A DNA stretch of 64,000 nucleotides, taken from Serratia microhaemolytica. Its GTDB lineage: Bacteria; Pseudomonadota; Gammaproteobacteria; Enterobacterales; Enterobacteriaceae. The stretch is from contig NZ_SBEF01000009.1 of NCBI RefSeq assembly GCF_004011885.1, positions 1 through 64,000 of the forward strand, read 5' to 3'. Numbering within the stretch: the first letter of the stretch is position 1; every line of letters begins with the position of its first letter. This document shows positions 27,970 to 37,539 of this stretch, piece by piece. Under the pieces are notes generated by a model. It did not search any database. It saw only the letters and a list, made by a program, of their open reading frames with translations, and was not told where the DNA came from. A program made the position numbers and the translations under genes.

Positions 27970-28683
27970 ATGGCTATGAGCACTATCGAACAAAATTTAC
28001 AACATGTCAGGCAGCAGATTGCCAGTGCTGCACAAGCGTGCGATCGCGCTCCAGCGGCAGTCACACTGCTTGCGGTCAGTAAAACCAAATCTGTGGTACA
28101 AATCGCAGAGGCGATTGCAGCGGGGCAGCACTGTTTTGGTGAAAATTATGTGCAGGAGGGCGTGGACAAGATCCACCATTTTGCCCAACAACCAAAAGCA
28201 GCAGCAATCGAGTGGCATTTTATTGGCCCATTGCAGTCCAACAAGAGTCGGCTGGTGGCGGAGAACTTTGCCTGGTGCCACACGGTCGATCGTCTGCGTA
28301 TCGCACAGCGTTTAAGCGATCAGCGCCCGGAGAGCATGCCGCCACTGAATGTGTTGATCCAGGTAAATATCAGTGACGAACAGAGTAAATCAGGCATTTG
28401 CTTAGCTGAGTTACCGGCGCTGGCAACAGCGGTGGCAGCGTTGCCGAAGCTTAGATTACGCGGTTTGATGGCGATCCCGGCACCAGAGCACGATTATCAG
28501 CGGCAACTGGCCGTATTCCAGCAGATGTATCAGGCCTATCAGGCGTTAAGACAACAGTATCCACAGCTAGATACCCTATCTATGGGGATGAGTGATGATA
28601 TGTCGGCGGCAATTGCCGCCGGTAGTACCTTGGTGCGTATTGGTACGGCAATTTTTGGTGCTCGAAACTATGTTGGTAGTTGA
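27970..28683 (+). CDS. yggS: Pyridoxal-phosphate homeostasis protein YggS (PLPBP)
   Basis: 237 residues, fold-type III alanine-racemase-like protein that binds PLP and maintains vitamin B6 and amino-acid balance. The PLP Lys is in LLAVSKTKS; GENYVQEGVDKI, WHFIGPLQSNKSRL, GLMAIPAP and LSMGMSDDM are conserved. An ATG two codons downstream (27976) would align better with the E. coli start. It begins the yggS-proC-yggT-yggU-rdgB-hemW series. Short tandem repeats begin at its stop codon. Confidence 0.95.
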   Translation: MAMSTIEQNLQHVRQQIASAAQACDRAPAAVTLLAVSKTKSVVQIAEAIAAGQHCFGENYVQEGVDKIHHFAQQPKAAAIEWHFIGPLQSNKSRLVAENFAWCHTVDRLRIAQRLSDQRPESMPPLNVLIQVNISDEQSKSGICLAELPALATAVAALPKLRLRGLMAIPAPEHDYQRQLAVFQQMYQAYQALRQQYPQLDTLSMGMSDDMSAAIAAGSTLVRIGTAIFGARNYVGS

Positions 28684-28738
28684 AAGTATGACAGTTGAAA
28701 GTATGACAGTTGAAAGTTTCGCCGTTGAAAGCGACCAA
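28679..28738. repeat. 15-bp tandem repeats after yggS
   Basis: Two perfect copies of GTTGAAAGTATGACA (28679-28693 and 28694-28708) are followed by two diverged copies (28709-28723, 28724-28738) that keep GTTGAAAG. The array begins at the yggS stop codon and ends about 90 bases before proC. Confidence 0.9.
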
Positions 28739-28827
28739 GCGCTGAAACGCGTTTGATTATCGGAGCAGTACAACAACTGAAACTAACCTGAGCCTTGAAC
28801 CTATCGCGACAATTAACGAGGAACAGA

Positions 28828-29649
28828 ATGCAGCAGCGTAAAATTAGCTTTATTGGTGCCGGTAATATGGCGCGTGCGATCATTGCCGGGTTGGTTGAGT
28901 CAGGCTATCGCGCGGAATTGATCACTGTCTGTGCCCCTTCGGCAGAGCGACGTGATGCGTTGGCACGAGATTACGGTGTGTTGACCAGTGCTGATAATAT
29001 CAGTGCAGCGCAAGCGGCTGATGTGCTGGTATTGGCGGTGAAACCCCAAGTGATGGCAAGTGTGTGCCAGGCTCTGCGTGGAGCAGTCGATTTCTCTGCT
29101 AAGCTGGTGTTGTCGATTGCTGCCGGTGTCTCTATTGACCGCTTTTATCAGTTACTTGGTGACGGGCTAAATATTGTGCGTATTATGCCTAATACGCCAG
29201 CGTTGATCGGTAAAGGAATGAGTGGACTCTATGCTCCTGAGCAAGTGGATCAGCAGGATCGTGATTATGTTACCGATTTAATGCACGCTGTCGGCAAAGT
29301 CTGCTGGCTTGAACAGGAAACAGCGATCAATGCTGTGATTGCGGCGGCAGGCAGTGCGCCGGCTTACTTTTTTCTGTTTATGGCAGCGATGCAACAACAG
29401 GCGGAACAGATGGGTTTTAGTAGCCAGACGGCACGCCAACTGGTACAGCAAGCGGCCATCGGCGCTGCGGCACTGGCTGAGGCTAACCCAGAGATCTCAC
29501 TGGAGACCCTGCGTGAGCAGGTGACTTCCAAGGGTGGAACCACTGCTGAGGCGGTACGGGTTTTTACTGAGCAACAATTGTCGACTACCGTTGCTCAAGC
29601 GATGCAGGCGGCAGTCACTCGCGCACAGCAGATGGAAACATTATTTTAG
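28828..29649 (+). CDS. proC: Pyrroline-5-carboxylate reductase
   Basis: 273 residues from the ATG at 28828, preceded by GAGGAA and matching the family start (KISFIGAGNMARAIIAGL). Catalyses the last step of proline synthesis, reducing pyrroline-5-carboxylate with NADPH. Rossmann glycine motif GAGNMA at the N terminus, VLAVKPQVM, IMPNTPALIGKGMSGLY and the C-terminal signature region around SPAYFFLF (here SAPAYFFLFMAAM) and VTSKGGTTAEAV. Confidence 0.96.
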   Translation: MQQRKISFIGAGNMARAIIAGLVESGYRAELITVCAPSAERRDALARDYGVLTSADNISAAQAADVLVLAVKPQVMASVCQALRGAVDFSAKLVLSIAAGVSIDRFYQLLGDGLNIVRIMPNTPALIGKGMSGLYAPEQVDQQDRDYVTDLMHAVGKVCWLEQETAINAVIAAAGSAPAYFFLFMAAMQQQAEQMGFSSQTARQLVQQAAIGAAALAEANPEISLETLREQVTSKGGTTAEAVRVFTEQQLSTTVAQAMQAAVTRAQQMETLF

Positions 29650-29679
29650 TGCTCACGTTTAAATGGAAGGCTAATTGAG

Positions 29680-30234
29680 ATGCAAACAACGATTTTCTTG
29701 GTCAAAACAGCGATTGATATTTATGTGTCGGTGCTGTTATTACGTATTTGGCTGCAATTGGCTCGAGCTGATTTTTACAACCCGTTTTCACAATTTATCG
29801 TGAAAATTACCCAGCCGCTGATTGGACCGTTACGCCGTATTATTCCTTCACTGGGTGCTTTGGATACCGCCTCTCTATTACTGGCATTTGTGTTGATGAC
29901 GGTCAAATATCCGCTGTTACTGCTGATCCAAGGTGGCGGTTTGTCATTTAGCCCGTTTAATCTGCTGTTTGGTTTATTGGCGGTATTGAAAGCGATCGGT
30001 TATCTGATCTTCTGGTTGATGATTATTCGTGCACTGATGAGTTGGGTCAGTCAGGGGCGAGGCCCACTCGATTATGTGATGTACCAACTCACCGAGCCGT
30101 TAATGGCACCGATTCGTCGTGTGATCCCAGCAATGGGGGGGCTTGACTTCTCTGCCATGATTGTCATTTTTATCCTCTATTTTCTTAACTATCTTGGGGC
30201 AGATATGTTTGGTGGACTCTGGTTTTTACTATGA
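29680..30234 (+). CDS. yggT: YggT family membrane protein
   Basis: 184 residues with two tandem YGGT repeats (about 5-80 and 100-180), each containing [20 protein letters not shown] or [19 protein letters not shown]-type sequence and a PL.P.RR..P..GG.D pattern. About four to five membrane helices. The role is uncertain; the family is linked to osmotic stress tolerance and cell-division loci. It overlaps yggU by four bases. Confidence 0.93.
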   Translation: MQTTIFLVKTAIDIYVSVLLLRIWLQLARADFYNPFSQFIVKITQPLIGPLRRIIPSLGALDTASLLLAFVLMTVKYPLLLLIQGGGLSFSPFNLLFGLLAVLKAIGYLIFWLMIIRALMSWVSQGRGPLDYVMYQLTEPLMAPIRRVIPAMGGLDFSAMIVIFILYFLNYLGADMFGGLWFLL

Positions 30235-30527
30235 GTGCTCTGACGTTGACTGAGGATGGGCTGGTGATGCGCTGTTATATTCAGCCTAAAGCCAGTCGTG
30301 ACCAGATTGTCGGCTTACATGGTGATGAGATAAAAATTGCTATTACTGCGCCTCCGGTCGATGGGCAGGCGAACGCTCATCTGATCAAATTTATTGCTAA
30401 ACAGTTTGCTGTCGCTAAGTCCGATATCCGTCTGGAGAGGGGAGAACTGGGGCGACACAAGCAGCTACATATCCGAAACCCACAACAGTTGCCGGTGTTA
30501 ATCGCACAACTCTGCCAGATTGAGTGA
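30231..30527 (+). CDS. yggU: DUF167 family protein YggU
   Basis: 98 residues, DUF167/YggU fold. Conserved segments [38 protein letters not shown] and [14 protein letters not shown]. Small soluble protein of unknown function. It starts in the yggT stop (ATGA overlap), so the two are translationally coupled. Confidence 0.93.
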   Translation: MSALTLTEDGLVMRCYIQPKASRDQIVGLHGDEIKIAITAPPVDGQANAHLIKFIAKQFAVAKSDIRLERGELGRHKQLHIRNPQQLPVLIAQLCQIE

Positions 30528-30598
30528 TCAGTTTGGATTGCGTTAACTGCCAGGTAAATTTGGATAATGATAATTCATCATCTTCTGAGGTGTTCAGA

Positions 30599-31195
30599 AT
30601 GCAAAAAGTAGTTCTTGCTACCGCTAATGCTGGAAAGGTGGCTGAGTTGGCCGGTCTGCTAGCCGACTTTGGTTTAGATGTGGTAGCTCAAAGTGAGCTC
30701 GGTGTGGAAAGCGCCGAGGAAACCGGTTTAACATTTATTGAGAATGCGATTCTGAAAGCACGTCATGCGGCACAGATCACCGGATTACCGGCGATTGCTG
30801 ATGATTCTGGTTTGGCTGTTGATGCGTTGGGTGGCGCGCCAGGCATCTACTCTGCCCGCTATGCTGGCGAGCAAGCCAGCGATCAACAAAATCTGGATAA
30901 ATTGCTGTTGAGCTTACGTGAAGTGCCAAAAGGGCAACGAGGAGCACAGTTTCATTCAGTGCTGGTCTATCTGCGCCATGCTGAAGATCCGACGCCACTG
31001 GTCTGTCACGGCTGTTGGGCGGGGGAGATTGCCTTCAGTGCCAGCGGTGATGGGGGGTTTGGCTACGATCCCATCTTCTACCTGCCGGAACTGGGCTGTA
31101 GCGCGGCACAACTGCCTCGTGAGCAGAAGAGCGTTATTTCGCACCGTGGCCAAGCACTGAAATTGCTGTTGGAAGCGCTGCGTAATGGCGATTAA
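30599..31195 (+). CDS. rdgB: dITP/XTP pyrophosphatase
   Basis: 198 residues from ATG 30599, with TGAGG eight bases upstream and the family start [20 protein letters not shown]. Ham1-type pyrophosphatase that removes dITP, ITP and XTP so they are not built into DNA. Conserved: [35 protein letters not shown] and [12 protein letters not shown]. Upstream frame to 30524 is not like the family. It overlaps hemW by 11 bases. Confidence 0.96.
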   Translation: MQKVVLATANAGKVAELAGLLADFGLDVVAQSELGVESAEETGLTFIENAILKARHAAQITGLPAIADDSGLAVDALGGAPGIYSARYAGEQASDQQNLDKLLLSLREVPKGQRGAQFHSVLVYLRHAEDPTPLVCHGCWAGEIAFSASGDGGFGYDPIFYLPELGCSAAQLPREQKSVISHRGQALKLLLEALRNGD

Positions 31196-32336
31196 TGCTC
31201 TCCAACTGCCACCGCTGAGCCTGTATATCCATATTCCCTGGTGTGTACAGAAATGTCCCTATTGTGATTTCAACTCACACGCCCTAAAGGGGCAGATTGC
31301 CGAGCAGGATTATGTCGAGCATCTGCTGGCGGATCTGGAAGCGGATCTGCCGCTGACCAGTGGTCGTAAAATCAGCACGCTGTTTATTGGTGGTGGTACA
31401 CCAAGCCTGTTCAGTGCTGAAGCGATGGACAGGCTGCTGCAAGGTGTGCGGGCGCGGATTGCGTTCGAAGCGCAGGCTGAAGTCACCATGGAAGCAAACC
31501 CGGGTACGGTGGAAGCGCAGCGTTTTGCGGCTTATCAGCACGCCGGTATCAACCGTATCTCAATTGGCGTGCAGAGTTTTAATGCTCAACACCTGTCAGC
31601 GCTCGGGCGCATTCATGATGCACAGCAGGCAATAACGGCAGCAGAGTTGGCCAGTTCATTAGCGTTGCGTAGCTTCAATCTTGATCTGATGCACGGCTTA
31701 CCGGGGCAGTCAGCTGAGCAAGCACTGGATGATTTGCGCCAGGCGATTGCGCTACACCCCCCCCATTTGTCGTGGTATCAACTGACGATTGAGCCGAACA
31801 CGCTGTTTAGTTCACGACCGCCACAGCTACCGGATGACGAAATTTTGTGGCAGATCTTTCAGCAGGGCGATGCACTGTTAACGGCGGCAGGCTATCAGCA
31901 GTACGAAACCTCGGCTTATGCCAAACCCGGTTACCAATGCCAACATAATCTCAATTACTGGCGTTTCGGTGACTATTTAGGCATCGGTTGTGGTGCGCAT
32001 GGCAAGTTGAGTTTCACCGATGGGCGTATTTTGCGCACCAGTAAAACCAAACATCCACGTGGTTTTATGCAGGGCAACTATCGTGATCAGTACCAGGAGG
32101 TTGAGTTGCATGAGCGCGCATTTGAGTTTTTTATTAATCGGTTACGTTTGCTGGAGCCAACGCCTCGTGTTGATTTCAGTCGCTATACCGGCTTGAGTGA
32201 AACAACCATCCGTCGCCAGCTCGATGCAGCCCTCGCCCAGGGTTACTTGCAGGAAAGTCAGCACCATTGGCAGATCACTGGCAAGGGCAAACTGTTTCTG
32301 AACTCAGTGCTTGAGCTGTTTCTACCCGATGATTAA
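31185..32336 (+). CDS. hemW: HemW, radical SAM heme chaperone
   Basis: 383 residues. The radical SAM cluster motif is in [17 protein letters not shown] (CX3CX2C), followed by [10 protein letters not shown]-like [23 protein letters not shown] and [14 protein letters not shown]. HemW delivers heme to respiratory proteins and is related to coproporphyrinogen dehydrogenase HemN. The start overlaps rdgB. In E. coli other genes follow; here nudE converges on it 16 bases away, a rearrangement junction. Confidence 0.95.
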   Translation: MAINALQLPPLSLYIHIPWCVQKCPYCDFNSHALKGQIAEQDYVEHLLADLEADLPLTSGRKISTLFIGGGTPSLFSAEAMDRLLQGVRARIAFEAQAEVTMEANPGTVEAQRFAAYQHAGINRISIGVQSFNAQHLSALGRIHDAQQAITAAELASSLALRSFNLDLMHGLPGQSAEQALDDLRQAIALHPPHLSWYQLTIEPNTLFSSRPPQLPDDEILWQIFQQGDALLTAAGYQQYETSAYAKPGYQCQHNLNYWRFGDYLGIGCGAHGKLSFTDGRILRTSKTKHPRGFMQGNYRDQYQEVELHERAFEFFINRLRLLEPTPRVDFSRYTGLSETTIRRQLDAALAQGYLQESQHHWQITGKGKLFLNSVLELFLPDD

Positions 32337-32352
32337 CCTTGCCAACATCGGT

Positions 32353-32937
32353 CTAGCGAAAGCGGGAGGCTGCGTTGTGCAGTCTGAGTGGATCATGCAG
32401 AACGGCGTGAGCCAAAAACAGTGCGCTGATGTTGCGTGCTTCGCGAAAATCGGGTTGCTGTAACAGTGCCATCATGTCAGCGATTGGCCAGCGCACCTGT
32501 ATTAGTGGTTCAGGTTCATCCCCTTCACCGGTTTGTGGGTAGAGATCACTGGCCAGGACGATGTTCATCTGGCTGGAGAAGTAGGCGGGTGAAATGGTGA
32601 GTTTTGTCAGCAGTTCAAACTGCCTGGCCGCAAAGCCGACCTCTTCCATTAGCTCGCGGTTTGCCGCCTCTAGCACCTCTTCGCCTGCATCAATCAGCCC
32701 TTTCGGAAAACCAAGCTCATAGCTTTCGGTGGCGACAGCATATTCACGGATCAGCAGTAAATCATCCCCTAACACCGGGACGATCATCACTGATTCGTAA
32801 CGCGCAGGTCGCAAGCGTTCATAACAGCGCTGTACACCATTGCTAAACTTCAATTCGACCGATTCAATGTTAAATAACCGCGAGCGGGCGATAGTGGTGA
32901 CATTCAGGATTTCAGGTTTTTTATGGTGTTTATTCAT
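32353..32937 (-). CDS. nudE: ADP compounds hydrolase NudE
   Basis: 194 residues from the ATG at 32937, where similarity to E. coli begins (KKPEILNVTTIARSRLFNIE). A Nudix hydrolase acting on ADP-ribose, Ap3A and NADH. The Nudix box runs from GLIDAGEEVLEAANREL to EEVGF. Length close to E. coli (186). In E. coli igaA is divergent from nudE; here hslR follows instead. The extension up to 33051 does not match the family and was not used. Confidence 0.94.
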   Translation of the reverse strand: MNKHHKKPEILNVTTIARSRLFNIESVELKFSNGVQRCYERLRPARYESVMIVPVLGDDLLLIREYAVATESYELGFPKGLIDAGEEVLEAANRELMEEVGFAARQFELLTKLTISPAYFSSQMNIVLASDLYPQTGEGDEPEPLIQVRWPIADMMALLQQPDFREARNISALFLAHAVLHDPLRLHNAASRFR

Positions 32938-33130
32938 GGCTATCTCAAACAGGTTGACCGCGCTTTGTCGCTGTTGTCGCCGGTTTGCCAACCGCAACCA
33001 TGTTTGCACCATCTGCAACGCTGATAATTTTGGGTGTATGATGACGGGCAACAGGTTGTCGTGGTATTGGCATGACTACAGCAACAGTTTGCAGCCGTCA
33101 GTGTATCCCGCTGTGGAGGTGAAGAGAACC

Positions 33131-33538
33131 ATGAAAGCGAAAACAGTTGTCGATGATGCTGTTCGGCTAGATAAATGGCTATGGGCAGCACGTTTTTACA
33201 AAACTCGTGCAGTCGCGCGGGAGATGGTTGAAGCTGGCAAGGTGCATTACAACGGCCAGCGTAGTAAACCTGGTAAGGCGGTTGAAATCGGTGCCGAGAT
33301 CAGGCTGCGCCAAGGCAGTGATGAACGTACTGTGCAGGTGCTTGCTCTGGCACAGCAACGGCGTACGGCCAGCGAAGCACAGTTGTTGTATCAGGAGAGT
33401 GCAGCCAGCATCGCCCAGCGTGAAAAAATGGCGCTGGCGCGTAAAATGAACGCATTGACCATGCCACACCCTGATCGCCGTCCGGATAAGAAAGAGCGGC
33501 GCGATTTGATGAAATTTAAACTTGGTGGAACGCAATAA
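33131..33538 (+). CDS. hslR: Heat-shock protein 15 (ribosome-recycling factor HslR)
   Basis: 135 residues from the ATG at 33131, preceded by GGAGGTGAAG. S4 RNA-binding domain at about 10-70 (RLDKWLWAARFYKTRAVARE, GKVHYNGQRSKPGKAVE) and the conserved tail ALTMPHPDRRPDKKERRDLM. It binds stalled 50S subunits carrying nascent chains after heat shock. It precedes hslO. The usual upstream genes igaA and yrfG are absent. Confidence 0.95.
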   Translation: MKAKTVVDDAVRLDKWLWAARFYKTRAVAREMVEAGKVHYNGQRSKPGKAVEIGAEIRLRQGSDERTVQVLALAQQRRTASEAQLLYQESAASIAQREKMALARKMNALTMPHPDRRPDKKERRDLMKFKLGGTQ

Positions 33539-33571
33539 CAGAGTTAATGCGCCCCGTGATGAGAGAAAACG

Positions 33572-34441
33572 ATGTCCAACCACGATCAACTACACCGTTA
33601 TCTATTTGAAAAATTTGCGGTACGCGGTGAGCTAGTCAATCTGAGCCATACCTATCAGCAGATCCTGGCTAACCATAACTATCCCCAACCGGTTCAGGCA
33701 CTGCTTGGCGAGTTACTGGTTGCTACCAGCCTGTTGACGGCAACACTGAAGTTTGCTGGTAATATTACCGTTCAAATCCAGGGTGATGGCCCATTGAAAT
33801 TAGCTGTCATCAATGGCAATAACCAGCAGGAGATGCGTGGTGTTGCCCGAGTAGTGGATGAAATTGCTGCGGACAGCACGCTACGCCAGATGGTAGGTAA
33901 TGGCATCATGGTGATCACCATCACGCCAGAGAAGGGTGAACGCTATCAGGGAATTGTCAGTTTAGAAGGCGAAACATTGGCTGAATCTCTAGAGGGCTAT
34001 TTTCGTCAATCAGAGCAGTTGCCAACCAGGCTATTTATTCGCACTGGCATCCATGAAGGTAAGCCAGCAGCCAGTGGCATGTTACTTCAGGTATTGCCGG
34101 CCGAGCTGCGCCACGACGATGAGTTTGACCACTTGGTGCAATTGACCGCAACCATCAAGAATGAAGAGCTATTTAGCTTACCAGCCAATGACGTGCTCTA
34201 CCGTCTCTACCATCAGGAAGAGGTGACACTCTATCAACCACAACCGGTGATTTTCCGTTGTAGCTGCTCACGTCAGCGCTGTGGTGAGACATTGATGACA
34301 CTGCCTGCGGAAGAAGTTCAGACCATGCTGGCGCAAGATGGCCATATCGACATGCATTGTGACTACTGCGGGCAGCACTATCTGTTCGACGCACTTGATA
34401 TTTCGGCACTCTATGCACATGGCAATCCATCAGCGCATTAG
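33572..34441 (+). CDS. hslO: Redox-regulated chaperone Hsp33
   Basis: 289 residues. Holdase activated by oxidation. N-terminal chaperone domain ([49 protein letters not shown]) and C-terminal zinc redox switch with all four cysteines: CSCSRQRC and [11 protein letters not shown] (CXC and CXXC). Length as in E. coli (292). It follows hslR by 33 bases. Confidence 0.96.
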   Translation: MSNHDQLHRYLFEKFAVRGELVNLSHTYQQILANHNYPQPVQALLGELLVATSLLTATLKFAGNITVQIQGDGPLKLAVINGNNQQEMRGVARVVDEIAADSTLRQMVGNGIMVITITPEKGERYQGIVSLEGETLAESLEGYFRQSEQLPTRLFIRTGIHEGKPAASGMLLQVLPAELRHDDEFDHLVQLTATIKNEELFSLPANDVLYRLYHQEEVTLYQPQPVIFRCSCSRQRCGETLMTLPAEEVQTMLAQDGHIDMHCDYCGQHYLFDALDISALYAHGNPSAH

Positions 34442-34693
34442 GGCACTGAGTCGCCGTGTTCAAACCGGTGAAAGCAGGCTGTACAGCAACAGGTGTATGG
34501 AATCGAAGCCTGCTTTTACTGTCCGACACAATATTTTGATAACAACAGCGGGTGCATTGATCGTTCCGTGTGCTAGCTCTCAGAATGTAATTAAAAAACG
34601 GTTAACATGTTAGCCAATTGATACATGTTTGAGTTATTGCAAACTGACTTTCTAGAAATAGTCGACAGAAATTCTTTTTAAAGGAGTGGTTAC

Positions 34694-36316
34694 ATGCGCA
34701 CGACGAGAAATATCACCCCGCAAGACCTGGCTGCTTACGGGATCCATAATGTCAGTGAAGTGGTTCACAATCCCAGCTATGAACTGCTGTTTGCCGAGGA
34801 GACAAAACCTTCACTTGAAGGGTTTGAGCGTGGTGTTGTTACTGAACTGGGTGCGATTGCGGTTGATACTGGTGAATTCACCGGCCGTTCGCCGAAAGAT
34901 AAGTATATCGTGCGCGATGACATCACTCGTGACACCGTATGGTGGGCAGATCAGGGCAAAGGTAAGAATGATAATAAACCGCTGAGTCCGGCAGTTTGGG
35001 CAGAGTTAAAACAGTTGGTCACTCGGCAACTTTCCGGTAAGCGTCTGTTTGTGGTTGATACTTTCTGTGGTGCTAATGCCGACACCCGCTTGAAAGTGCG
35101 CTTTATCACCGAAGTCGCCTGGCAGGCACACTTTGTGAAGAACATGTTTATTCGTCCGACTGAGCAGGAGTTGCAGGATTTTGTGCCAGATTTTGTGGTC
35201 ATGAATGGTGCCAAGTGTACCAACCCAAACTGGCAGCAGCAGGGGTTGAACTCAGAGAATGCGGTGGTGTTTAACCTTTCTGAGCGGATGCAACTTATCT
35301 GTGGTACCTGGTATGGCGGTGAGATGAAGAAGGGGATGTTCTCAATGATGAACTACCTGCTGCCACTGAAAGGGATCGCTTCGATGCACTGCTCGGCGAA
35401 TGTTGGTGAGAAAGGCGATGTTGCTGTCTTCTTTGGTTTGTCAGGTACCGGGAAAACAACCCTATCAACGGATCCGAAGCGTCAATTGATAGGTGACGAT
35501 GAACATGGTTGGGACGACGATGGGGTGTTCAACTTTGAAGGAGGGTGTTACGCCAAGACGATCAAACTCTCTGAAGAAGCGGAGCCGGATATTTACCGTG
35601 CAATCAAGCGTGACGCGTTGTTAGAGAACGTGACAGTTCTGAGTGATGGTCGGGTTGACTTTAATGATGGTTCGAAAACGGAAAATACCCGTGTTTCTTA
35701 TCCGATTTACCACATCGACAACATTGTCAAACCGGTGTCAAAGGCCGGACATGCAACCAAAGTGATTTTCCTCACTGCTGACGCGTTTGGTGTATTGCCA
35801 CCGGTATCACGTTTAACGCCAGAGCAGACGCAGTACCACTTCTTGTCTGGGTTTACCGCCAAGTTGGCAGGAACCGAGCGTGGCGTGACTGAACCAACAC
35901 CGACTTTCTCGGCCTGCTTTGGCGCGGCATTCCTGACGCTGCATCCAACACAATATGCTCAGGTATTGGTGAAGCGTATGCAAGCAGCGGGCGCACAGGC
36001 TTATCTGGTTAACACTGGTTGGAATGGCAGCGGCAAGCGTATCTCAATCAAGGATACACGCAATATTATCGACGCCATTTTAAGCGGTGAAATCGACCAT
36101 GCGCCGACACAGACGCTGCCGATCTTCAATCTTGCCATGCCGACGGCACTACCAGGGGTAGACTCGGCAATTCTTGACCCGCGTGCGACTTATGCCAGTG
36201 CTGCGCAGTGGGAGGTGAAGGCGAAAGATCTGGCTCAGCGCTTTATTGCTAACTTTGATAAATACACTGATACACCCGCAGGTTTGGCGTTAGTGACTGC
36301 TGGGCCAAAGTTGTAA
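34694..36316 (+). CDS. pckA: Phosphoenolpyruvate carboxykinase (ATP)
   Basis: 540 residues, equal to the E. coli enzyme. Converts oxaloacetate and ATP to phosphoenolpyruvate, the first committed step of gluconeogenesis. Kinase-1a P-loop [16 protein letters not shown], kinase-2 GDDEHGWDD, and PEPCK-specific [12 protein letters not shown]-type block (here [16 protein letters not shown]). Preceded by AAGGAG. It follows hslO as in E. coli apart from the loss of yhgE. Short tandem repeats and a terminator follow the stop. Confidence 0.97.
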   Translation: MRTTRNITPQDLAAYGIHNVSEVVHNPSYELLFAEETKPSLEGFERGVVTELGAIAVDTGEFTGRSPKDKYIVRDDITRDTVWWADQGKGKNDNKPLSPAVWAELKQLVTRQLSGKRLFVVDTFCGANADTRLKVRFITEVAWQAHFVKNMFIRPTEQELQDFVPDFVVMNGAKCTNPNWQQQGLNSENAVVFNLSERMQLICGTWYGGEMKKGMFSMMNYLLPLKGIASMHCSANVGEKGDVAVFFGLSGTGKTTLSTDPKRQLIGDDEHGWDDDGVFNFEGGCYAKTIKLSEEAEPDIYRAIKRDALLENVTVLSDGRVDFNDGSKTENTRVSYPIYHIDNIVKPVSKAGHATKVIFLTADAFGVLPPVSRLTPEQTQYHFLSGFTAKLAGTERGVTEPTPTFSACFGAAFLTLHPTQYAQVLVKRMQAAGAQAYLVNTGWNGSGKRISIKDTRNIIDAILSGEIDHAPTQTLPIFNLAMPTALPGVDSAILDPRATYASAAQWEVKAKDLAQRFIANFDKYTDTPAGLALVTAGPKL

Positions 36317-36349
36317 GCGAAAAAATAGTAAGCGAAAACAACTGAATAT

Positions 36350-36370
36350 GCCCCCTCTGTGTGAGGGGGC
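36350..36370 (+). terminator. Hairpin downstream of pckA
   Basis: GCCCCCTC (36350-36357) and GAGGGGGC (36363-36370) form a perfect 8-bp GC-rich stem with a 5-base loop, 33 bases after the pckA stop and before the convergent lptG. No clear T run. Confidence 0.65.
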
Positions 36371-36415
36371 AATTGCGTGAGGCGGCAATTGTGTGAGACG
36401 GCAATTGTGTCAGGG
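36368..36415. repeat. 16-bp tandem repeats after pckA
   Basis: Three tandem units, GGCAATTGCGTGAGGC (36368-36383), GGCAATTGTGTGAGAC (36384-36399) and GGCAATTGTGTCAGGG (36400-36415), start at the right arm of the terminator hairpin. Nearer to the stop codon, GTAAGCGAAAA also appears twice (about 36313 and 36328). Confidence 0.85.
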
Positions 36416-36459
36416 GCGATACCCTTAAATTCAACACGCTTTTAACGCATTGGTTCCAA

Positions 36460-37539
36460 TTACTTTCTGGTGAGTAGCAGGTAGAGGCTAAGCGAAAAGA
36501 ACAGTAGGCTGGGCAGCAGTGCGCCGAGTATGGCTGGCAGGTTATACACCAGGCTCAACTGGCCGAAAACTTTATCCAGTAAATAGAATACAAAGCCAAA
36601 ACCAATACCGGTGACAATGCGCGCGCCCATCGGCACGCTGCGTAGTGGGCCAAAGATGAACGATAGTGCCATCAACATCATGACTGCGACAGAGAGTGGC
36701 GCGAAGATTTTGCTCCACATATTGAGTTGGTAACGGCTAGGTTCCTGACCGCTGTTAATCAGGTAGTTGACGTAGTTATGTAACCCACGAATCGACAGTG
36801 CAGCGGGATCCAGCACCACTACCCCTAATTTCTCTGGCGTAATGCTGGTTTTCCATACGCCAGTTAGGGTCTGTGTGCCGGTTATCTGATCAGGATCACT
36901 CAGATCAGCGCTGTCGACTTGCGAAAGTTGCCAGATATCTCGTTCAAAACGCGCATTGGCCGCGTAGCGGATCATCTGTAGCCGTCGGTTATCGTTAAAG
37001 TGGTAGATGTGTAAACCACTCAGTTGCTGCTCCTGGTTTTCGCCAGTCACGCGTTCGATAAAGATAAAATCATTGCCATCTCTGATCCATAATGAACCCC
37101 GGTTCGAGAGCAATGAACCCCCATACATCTGTTGAGCACGGTAGTTACGCGCCATCTGTTCTGAATGTGGCGTGACCCATTCACCGATTGCCATTGCCAG
37201 TAACATCAAGGGGATTGCAGTTTTCATCACTGAGCCGGCAATCTGCAAACGGGTAAAACCTGAAGCTTGCATCACTACCAGCTCGCTGCGCGTCGCTAAA
37301 CCGCCCAAACCAAGCAGCGCACCTAACAGTGCCGCCATAGGGAAAAAAATCTCTATGTCTCTCGGCATACTGAGCAGTGTGAATAGCCCTGCGCCCAGTG
37401 CGGTGTAGTCGCCTTGGCCTACTTTACGCAGTTGTTCAACGAATTTAATGATGCCAGAGAGCGACACCAGCATGAATAGCGTCATCATAATGGTGTTGAA
37501 AATGGTACGGCCGATGTAACGGTCTAATACTCCAAACAT
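36460..37539 (-). CDS. lptG: LPS export ABC transporter permease LptG
   Basis: 359 residues from the ATG at 37539 (MFGVLDRYIGRTIFNTIMMT), whose A is the last base of the lptF stop (TAATG overlap). Inner-membrane subunit of LptB2FG, which extracts lipopolysaccharide and passes it to LptC. Six membrane helices in two groups of three around a periplasmic beta-jellyroll (about 120-260). Conserved LSGIIKFVEQLRKVGQGDY and the C-terminal KVFGQLSLVYNLPAILGALL block. Confidence 0.95.
   Translation of the reverse strand: MFGVLDRYIGRTIFNTIMMTLFMLVSLSGIIKFVEQLRKVGQGDYTALGAGLFTLLSMPRDIEIFFPMAALLGALLGLGGLATRSELVVMQASGFTRLQIAGSVMKTAIPLMLLAMAIGEWVTPHSEQMARNYRAQQMYGGSLLSNRGSLWIRDGNDFIFIERVTGENQEQQLSGLHIYHFNDNRRLQMIRYAANARFERDIWQLSQVDSADLSDPDQITGTQTLTGVWKTSITPEKLGVVVLDPAALSIRGLHNYVNYLINSGQEPSRYQLNMWSKIFAPLSVAVMMLMALSFIFGPLRSVPMGARIVTGIGFGFVFYLLDKVFGQLSLVYNLPAILGALLPSLLFFSLSLYLLLTRK

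Noticed and set aside
32938-33051. N-terminal extension of nudE
   Set aside because: The extra residues do not resemble NudE; similarity begins at the ATG at 32937.
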